Below are positions 43,604-47,673 of a stretch of DNA of 47,673 nt, in pieces. The stretch covers positions 1 to 47,673 of the forward strand of contig NZ_LMVP01000057.1 in NCBI RefSeq assembly GCF_002287235.1. The letters run 5' to 3'. The notes under the pieces were generated by a model. The model had not been told where the DNA came from, did not search any database, and worked only from the letters and a program-made list of their open reading frames with translations. The position numbers and the translations under genes were made by a program. The stretch is from Methanosarcina spelaei (GTDB taxonomy: Archaea; Halobacteriota; Methanosarcinia; Methanosarcinales; Methanosarcinaceae). Positions within the stretch are counted from its first letter, which is position 1; each line of letters opens with the position of its first letter.

Positions 43604-45205
43604 TTGGGTTTGTTTTCAGCCCTTACACTTGGTCTTAATTCTCTAATCTCTGATCCTATGAGCATAGTATCTTCGCCATCTCAACTTTCTGATAGGTTGA
43701 TCAGGCATGAATTTACTATTTTAATTCCAGCTCACAACGAGGAAACTTCCATTGGAAGCAAAGTCTTGATTGCGGCAAGTTACGCGGATCGTGTACTTGT
43801 TCTTGATGAAGGTTCTACCGATCGAACTATGGAAGTAGCTGCTTTGGGAGGGGCACGAGTTGTTCTTATCTCCGGTGGGGAGGAGGCATTACTTGATGTT
43901 CTCTACAAGGCATCTCTTGATTCTGAACTTGCGGTTCTTATCTATCCGGAATGCATGCAGGATATAGATTTGCTTTCTCATGTCCTTGAGCCTTTAAGAC
44001 ATGGATTTGACTTATCAGTGGGTTCGTGGCCCTGCCGTATTTCCTGTGAGCAAGAAACGGTAATGCTCTTTAATGGGAAAAGTACTTTTAAAGAAAAAAT
44101 AGGCTTCCTTGCAATAACTGCAGACTCACTGCAGAAGATCAGTTCAGGCAGAGACCATTTAACTTTAAAATCCTTGCTTTCTGCAGCAAAAACTGAAGGT
44201 CTTAATGTCAACTACCTTAGTTTTGATGTAGACCCTATATTCAGGAAGCTTGAGAGCACCCGTATAGGAGTTGTCGTGCCTGCTTATAATGAAGAACTAC
44301 TTATAGGCGAGACTCTAAGCGGTATCCCTGAATATGTGGACCGAATTTACGTGATCGATGACGGTAGTATAGTTCGAACAGGTGAAATCGTAAAAAAGTT
44401 CGGAGATTCTAGAATCGTTTATCTGCGCCATGAAGTAAACAAAGGAGTAGGTGCAGGAATAATTGACGGGTATAAACTTGCCCTAAAAGATGAGATGGAC
44501 ATCATTGCGGTTATGGCCGGAGACAATCAAATGGATCCTGCCCAGCTTCCCAGGTTGATTTTTCCAATCATTGAGGGAAGAGCTGATTATACAAAAGGCA
44601 ATAGATTACTTACTGACGATTTTATGACCGGGATGAGCAAATGGAGATCTTTTGGAAATCTTCTACTTAGCTTTATCACAAAAATAGGTAGTGGTTACTG
44701 GCAGGTTATGGATCCTCAGAATGGATATACAGCTATTTCCAGGCAGGCCCTCGAGGTTATTGATCTGGATTCAGTTTACCCTTATTATGGTTATTGTAAC
44801 GATCTGTTGATCAAGCTTAATGCCTTTGGAATGAGAGTAATGGACGTAGTAATGCCTGCTCGGTACGGTAGAGAGAGATCAAAGATTCACTACGGCAAGT
44901 TTATTCGCAAAGTAGCTCCCATGATCTTTAGAGGCTTTTTATGGAGGCTGAGGGTCAAATATACAGTACTTGATTTCCACCCACTTGTACTATTTTATTT
45001 CCTTGGAATGGTTGCCTTGCCTGCTGGTGTTCTTTTAGGACTGTGGGGCTTTTTGCAGATTTTGTTACAAAATTTTCTTCCTTCCTACTACCCTCTGCTT
45101 TGTTTCCTTGTACTGGGTACGGGTCTTCAGATGCTTCTTTTCGGAATGCTTTTCGATATGCAGGTCGAGAAGAAAAGGAATGAAAGAGTGGGACTTGCTC
45201 GTTAA
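43604..45205 (+). CDS. Tandem family 2 glycosyltransferase with a degenerate first domain
   Basis: A 533-residue protein with two GT2 domains. Domain 1 (about 37-205) has IPAHNEE and LDEGSTDRT but lacks the metal motif: where the neighbour at 9859 has DSDGQHD, it reads YPECMQD. It still keeps LEPLRHGFDLSVGS, so it descends from the same type. Domain 2 (about 219-440) has VVPAYNEE, VIDDGSIVRTG and MAGDNQMDP, then DPQNGYTAIS, and probably is catalytic, although IV replaces the usual TD after DDGS. Two C-terminal helices (about 463-487, 495-518) anchor it. TTG 43604 follows GGGGGGTGGA. It stands alone. Domain 1 may be regulatory or bind a substrate without transfer. Confidence 0.82.
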   Translation: MGLFSALTLGLNSLISDPMSIVSSPSQLSDRLIRHEFTILIPAHNEETSIGSKVLIAASYADRVLVLDEGSTDRTMEVAALGGARVVLISGGEEALLDVLYKASLDSELAVLIYPECMQDIDLLSHVLEPLRHGFDLSVGSWPCRISCEQETVMLFNGKSTFKEKIGFLAITADSLQKISSGRDHLTLKSLLSAAKTEGLNVNYLSFDVDPIFRKLESTRIGVVVPAYNEELLIGETLSGIPEYVDRIYVIDDGSIVRTGEIVKKFGDSRIVYLRHEVNKGVGAGIIDGYKLALKDEMDIIAVMAGDNQMDPAQLPRLIFPIIEGRADYTKGNRLLTDDFMTGMSKWRSFGNLLLSFITKIGSGYWQVMDPQNGYTAISRQALEVIDLDSVYPYYGYCNDLLIKLNAFGMRVMDVVMPARYGRERSKIHYGKFIRKVAPMIFRGFLWRLRVKYTVLDFHPLVLFYFLGMVALPAGVLLGLWGFLQILLQNFLPSYYPLLCFLVLGTGLQMLLFGMLFDMQVEKKRNERVGLAR

Positions 45206-45210
45206 GACTC

Positions 45211-45240
45211 GGAAGATTATTCTTCCACATTTTTATTTTG
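45211..45240 (+). terminator. Hairpin plus T-rich tract after the double-GT2 gene
   Basis: GGAAGA-TTAT-TCTTCC at 45211-45226 is followed by ACATTTTTATTTTG, five bases after the stop codon. Confidence 0.6.
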
Positions 45241-45662
45241 AATTTTTTATTTTAAATCCTATCTCTTTTATCCGTTACTCTCTGAATCCATTTTTAACTT
45301 CTAGTTTTTTATCCTAACTTTTCTATTTACTATCCCTTTACTCAGTCTAGGTAACCCCTCAGAGCAAGAATAATAAAATAAGAATAATAGAATACTACTA
45401 TATGGTCTATAGTCCGTAAGTTTGCAAGGATAGAAGCAAAGTCAATTTTTCCTTATAAGTTTGTGTTAAATTAGGCAGAAGAGCTCTAACAGCGATACAT
45501 CTCGGATATACAAGAACCCTCAATTGAGGTCTATAAGCCTAAACACTAAATATAATCCGGTTTAATTCACAAATGTCAGAAGAGTAGCATCAAAAATCAA
45601 ATAATTTTCTGTTTATATCTAAATATTACCATCTTCTTATAAGTCAGATTTCCAGACTAATT
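45241..45662. other. Convergent intergenic region
   Basis: About 420 bp of AT-rich DNA between the double-GT2 gene and the remnant behind the fourth beta-helix gene. Nothing recognisable. Confidence 0.5.
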
Positions 45663-45743
45663 TTATTGACATTCATGTATACTTACAGTGAATTTGGGCT
45701 TTTCTTTATCATACCAGTCTCCTCCAGAATTTTTCCAGGGGTC
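45663..45743 (-). pseudogene. Remnant of a DNRLRE domain behind the fourth beta-helix gene
   Basis: Directly after the stop at 45745, in another frame, the minus strand reads NDPWKNSGGDWYDKEKPKF and then stops at 45663. SGGDWYDKE corresponds to the AGGDWYDRN motif in both DNRLRE domains of the disaggregatase, and PWKN to its VWNN. The flanking parts of the domain are gone. The gene in front therefore probably once encoded a beta-helix plus DNRLRE protein and lost the C-terminal domain by deletion or frameshift. Confidence 0.65.
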
Positions 45744-45744
45744 A

Positions 45745-47286
45745 TTAATCAGAAGCAATTAAGGGTAAAGCAATTTTAAGGTTATCAACTTTCTCAGATT
45801 GTATCGAAAGGCTCAAAAATAATCTTTTCAGGGTTCTTATAAACTCCGAAAAAACTCTTTTAAAACTCGTCGCAAAGCCTTCTTCCTGTTCGGTCTGGAC
45901 TACACTTTCGTTTATTTCATAAGACATCTGTAGTCCAGCACACATAGCTTCGTTCCAGGGAAAATAATCCTTATCCAAAGACCCATTGGTGTTCAACTTT
46001 GCAGCAAGTTCGGAGTCAGCTTTAACGTCTGAGGTGGAATTTGCACCCATATAATTTCCACCGACGTTGCCTGAAAGGCAGTTGTTTTCCAGGATAAAGG
46101 AATGTGTATTTTTTAGCTGGTTGTATATAGCATATCCTTCACCAGCTGCACGACTAGACTGTGTGTTAATTATTATGTTATTTCTCACGACAGTTGTGTA
46201 GCCTGAACCTGGAGCTGAAAACTCGTCATTAACCTGTTTATGGGCAATAGCAGCACCATAGCATCCGTCGAATTTATTATTTTCTATCACTGTATTTTGG
46301 AAACCATTGAGCACTATGCCTCCTGCCCAGTTTGCGCCTTTGTTAGTTCCGGTTTTGTAAAATTTATTATGATGAATCAGTATATCTTTTGCAGAATCTT
46401 TTGAATACCTTTGCCCATAACCTGTAATCCATATACCTGCTGCGTTCGTCTCATATAGCAGGTTATTGTAGATTTCAATATCATTCATTGCAGTTGACTG
46501 GCCAATTTTCTGGATTTCAATCCCTGCTCCACCTTCTCCTTTTGAGTCAATCTTATTGTTATAGAATTTTACATGGTTTGTATTGTAAATCCTCAAACCA
46601 CTATTCGTTCTACACGTTATTTTATTATTCCAGGCCTCTATATTAGAAGAATAAATAACGTAGAGAACATCATGCCCTAACTTATATGCCCTATTATTGT
46701 AAAACTTAACACCTGAACATTTTACGACTTTAAGCCCATCTCCGTGACTGTCATGCATATACACACTGTGAACCTGTATGTTCTCGCAGTTAAGGAAATA
46801 GATCAGATTATGATAACCTTTCCCTCTACTTTTTCCATTATTTTTGTCGTGATTTCCGTCAATCTCAAATCCCTTTATATTAATATCATGATTTCCGGCA
46901 CTATCCATTTGCGTAATCATAGGTTTTTCTAGAGGCCAATCCGCTTTATCTTCAAGTTTAATTACAGCTGTTGAATCTCCTTCTAGAATAGTTTCATTAC
47001 CAATGTAGATACTGTCCGAAATGACGTAGGTATTGGGGCCTTCCAGATGGACGGTTGTGAATTTTGGATTTTCTGCAACATATGCAAGAGCTTTGTTTAT
47101 CTCTATCTGGTCGTCACGTCCATCACAGTTAAAATCTCCACTTCCATTGGTAGCAACATAAATTGTTGTATTGGACGGCTTTGATAAGATGAAGATTATA
47201 CTCGCAATTAGAACTATAAAAATTATACAAAGAAACAGTAACTTTTTTCGGTTTCCCTGTTTATACATTAGCCTTTTTCCACTCAT
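45745..47286 (-). CDS. Membrane-anchored or secreted beta-helix protein, disaggregatase N-terminal-domain-like (paralogue 4)
   Basis: A 513-residue protein. A basic N-terminus (MSGKRLMYKQGNRKK) and one long hydrophobic helix (about 16-36) act as a membrane anchor or uncleaved signal. The conserved VATNGSGDFNCDGRDD segment and a parallel beta-helix to about residue 430 follow, with rungs such as FYNNRAYKLGHDVLY, WNNKITCRTNSGLRI and TVIENNKFDGCYGAA. The last 80 residues are amphipathic, not related to the Ig-like or DNRLRE domains, and probably arose when the original end was lost. It is more distant from paralogues 1-3 than they are from each other. ATG 47286 behind GGGGAT is chosen; the frame is open to 47322. 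A polysaccharide lyase or hydrolase role is inferred. Confidence 0.8.
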   Translation of the reverse strand: MSGKRLMYKQGNRKKLLFLCIIFIVLIASIIFILSKPSNTTIYVATNGSGDFNCDGRDDQIEINKALAYVAENPKFTTVHLEGPNTYVISDSIYIGNETILEGDSTAVIKLEDKADWPLEKPMITQMDSAGNHDINIKGFEIDGNHDKNNGKSRGKGYHNLIYFLNCENIQVHSVYMHDSHGDGLKVVKCSGVKFYNNRAYKLGHDVLYVIYSSNIEAWNNKITCRTNSGLRIYNTNHVKFYNNKIDSKGEGGAGIEIQKIGQSTAMNDIEIYNNLLYETNAAGIWITGYGQRYSKDSAKDILIHHNKFYKTGTNKGANWAGGIVLNGFQNTVIENNKFDGCYGAAIAHKQVNDEFSAPGSGYTTVVRNNIIINTQSSRAAGEGYAIYNQLKNTHSFILENNCLSGNVGGNYMGANSTSDVKADSELAAKLNTNGSLDKDYFPWNEAMCAGLQMSYEINESVVQTEQEEGFATSFKRVFSEFIRTLKRLFLSLSIQSEKVDNLKIALPLIASD

Positions 47287-47673
47287 TTCAAATCCCCAAT
47301 ACATTAAACTATAATTCTTCAAGATTAAAAAAAGTTATCTTTTCAGGGCTGCGTAAATTCCCTTGAAAATATTTACATTCTTCCAGATACTTGAATTCCA
47401 TGAATATAATTCTAGAGGGGTTTTAATTCTAGAAGGATTTTAAGCTTTAAAAATTAATTTAAGCCACTACGGGAAATCCGGATTTTTAAGTTTATTTAGT
47501 ACTAAGTTATTGAACCTAAAAATTTGCTTGGTAATTTTTCATCTCGTGTTGAAGTAAAACTAACTATATAAGTAGTTCTTATAAGACGCACTTTTACTCT
47601 AAAAAGCACTTTTATGTCGTGCGACAAGAAGTTATGTCATGAATTGCTTTAATGCTGCCCTTTCCATTTGGAG
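47287..47673. other. Upstream region of the fourth beta-helix gene, to the window edge
   Basis: About 390 bp without a gene. A plus-strand TATA-like box (CTATATAAG, 47564-47572) points out of the window, and a small dyad TGTCG-TG-CGACA lies near 47614-47625. The window ends at GGAG, which may be a ribosome site for a plus-strand gene just outside. Confidence 0.4.

Overview
The window looks like a chromosomal segment of a methanogenic archaeon of the genus Methanosarcina. It is AT-rich. Many start codons are fixed by GGAGGT/GGTGA-type Shine-Dalgarno sites, and TATA-type promoter boxes are present. It also encodes disaggregatase, the enzyme Methanosarcina uses to take apart its own cell aggregates, with its signature DNRLRE domains. 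No tRNA, rRNA or CRISPR was seen. Nearly every gene concerns surface polysaccharide: precursor synthesis, glycosyl transfer, export, modification and breakdown.

Layout. (1) 142-5639, minus strand: a five-gene block in the order N-acetyltransferase, aminotransferase, Gfo/Idh/MocA 3-dehydrogenase, nucleotide-sugar 6-dehydrogenase, polysaccharide deacetylase-like protein. The first four match the bacterial WbpD-E-B-A route to UDP-2,3-diacetamido-2,3-dideoxy-glucuronate. (2) 6159-8953: a small membrane protein, then a CPBP protease and DUF1616 pair, with structured repeats between. (3) 9859-16784: two GT2 enzymes, a GT-C-like polytopic protein and two GT4 enzymes. (4) 17700-26186: three tandem, homologous secreted beta-helix proteins. 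Only the third keeps the full disaggregatase architecture (beta-helix, Ig-like domain, two DNRLRE domains). Their intergenic DNA holds MITE-like palindromes and a duplicated 5' leader. (5) 26964-32414: a Wzx-type flippase, a UDP-sugar 4-epimerase-like enzyme, GalU and UDP-glucose 6-dehydrogenase, then a second small membrane protein. (6) 33000-38367: a tight plus-strand run of DUF354 glycosyltransferase-like protein, deacetylase-like protein, GT2 (lacking a normal start codon), GT4 and FemAB/GNAT-like protein. (7) 38546-42666, minus strand: a second flippase, a second GT-C-like protein, and a deacetylase pseudogene with an internal deletion. (8) 43604-47286: a double-GT2 protein and a fourth beta-helix protein followed by a DNRLRE remnant.

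How it fits together. GalU makes UDP-glucose, the 6-dehydrogenase makes UDP-glucuronate, and the 4-epimerase could make UDP-galactose or UDP-GalNAc. GlcA and GalNAc are the known sugars of methanochondroitin, the Methanosarcina matrix polymer that disaggregatase cuts. I infer that the window holds candidate synthesis and export genes for that polymer, or a related one, next to the genes that degrade it, plus a second acidic-sugar pathway. This is inference from gene content. The polymer made here cannot be read from sequence.

The region is evolving quickly: tandem paralogues, a 278-bp identical tract between two of them, repeated loss of DNRLRE domains, a decayed deacetylase copy, simple tandem repeats and miniature inverted-repeat elements.
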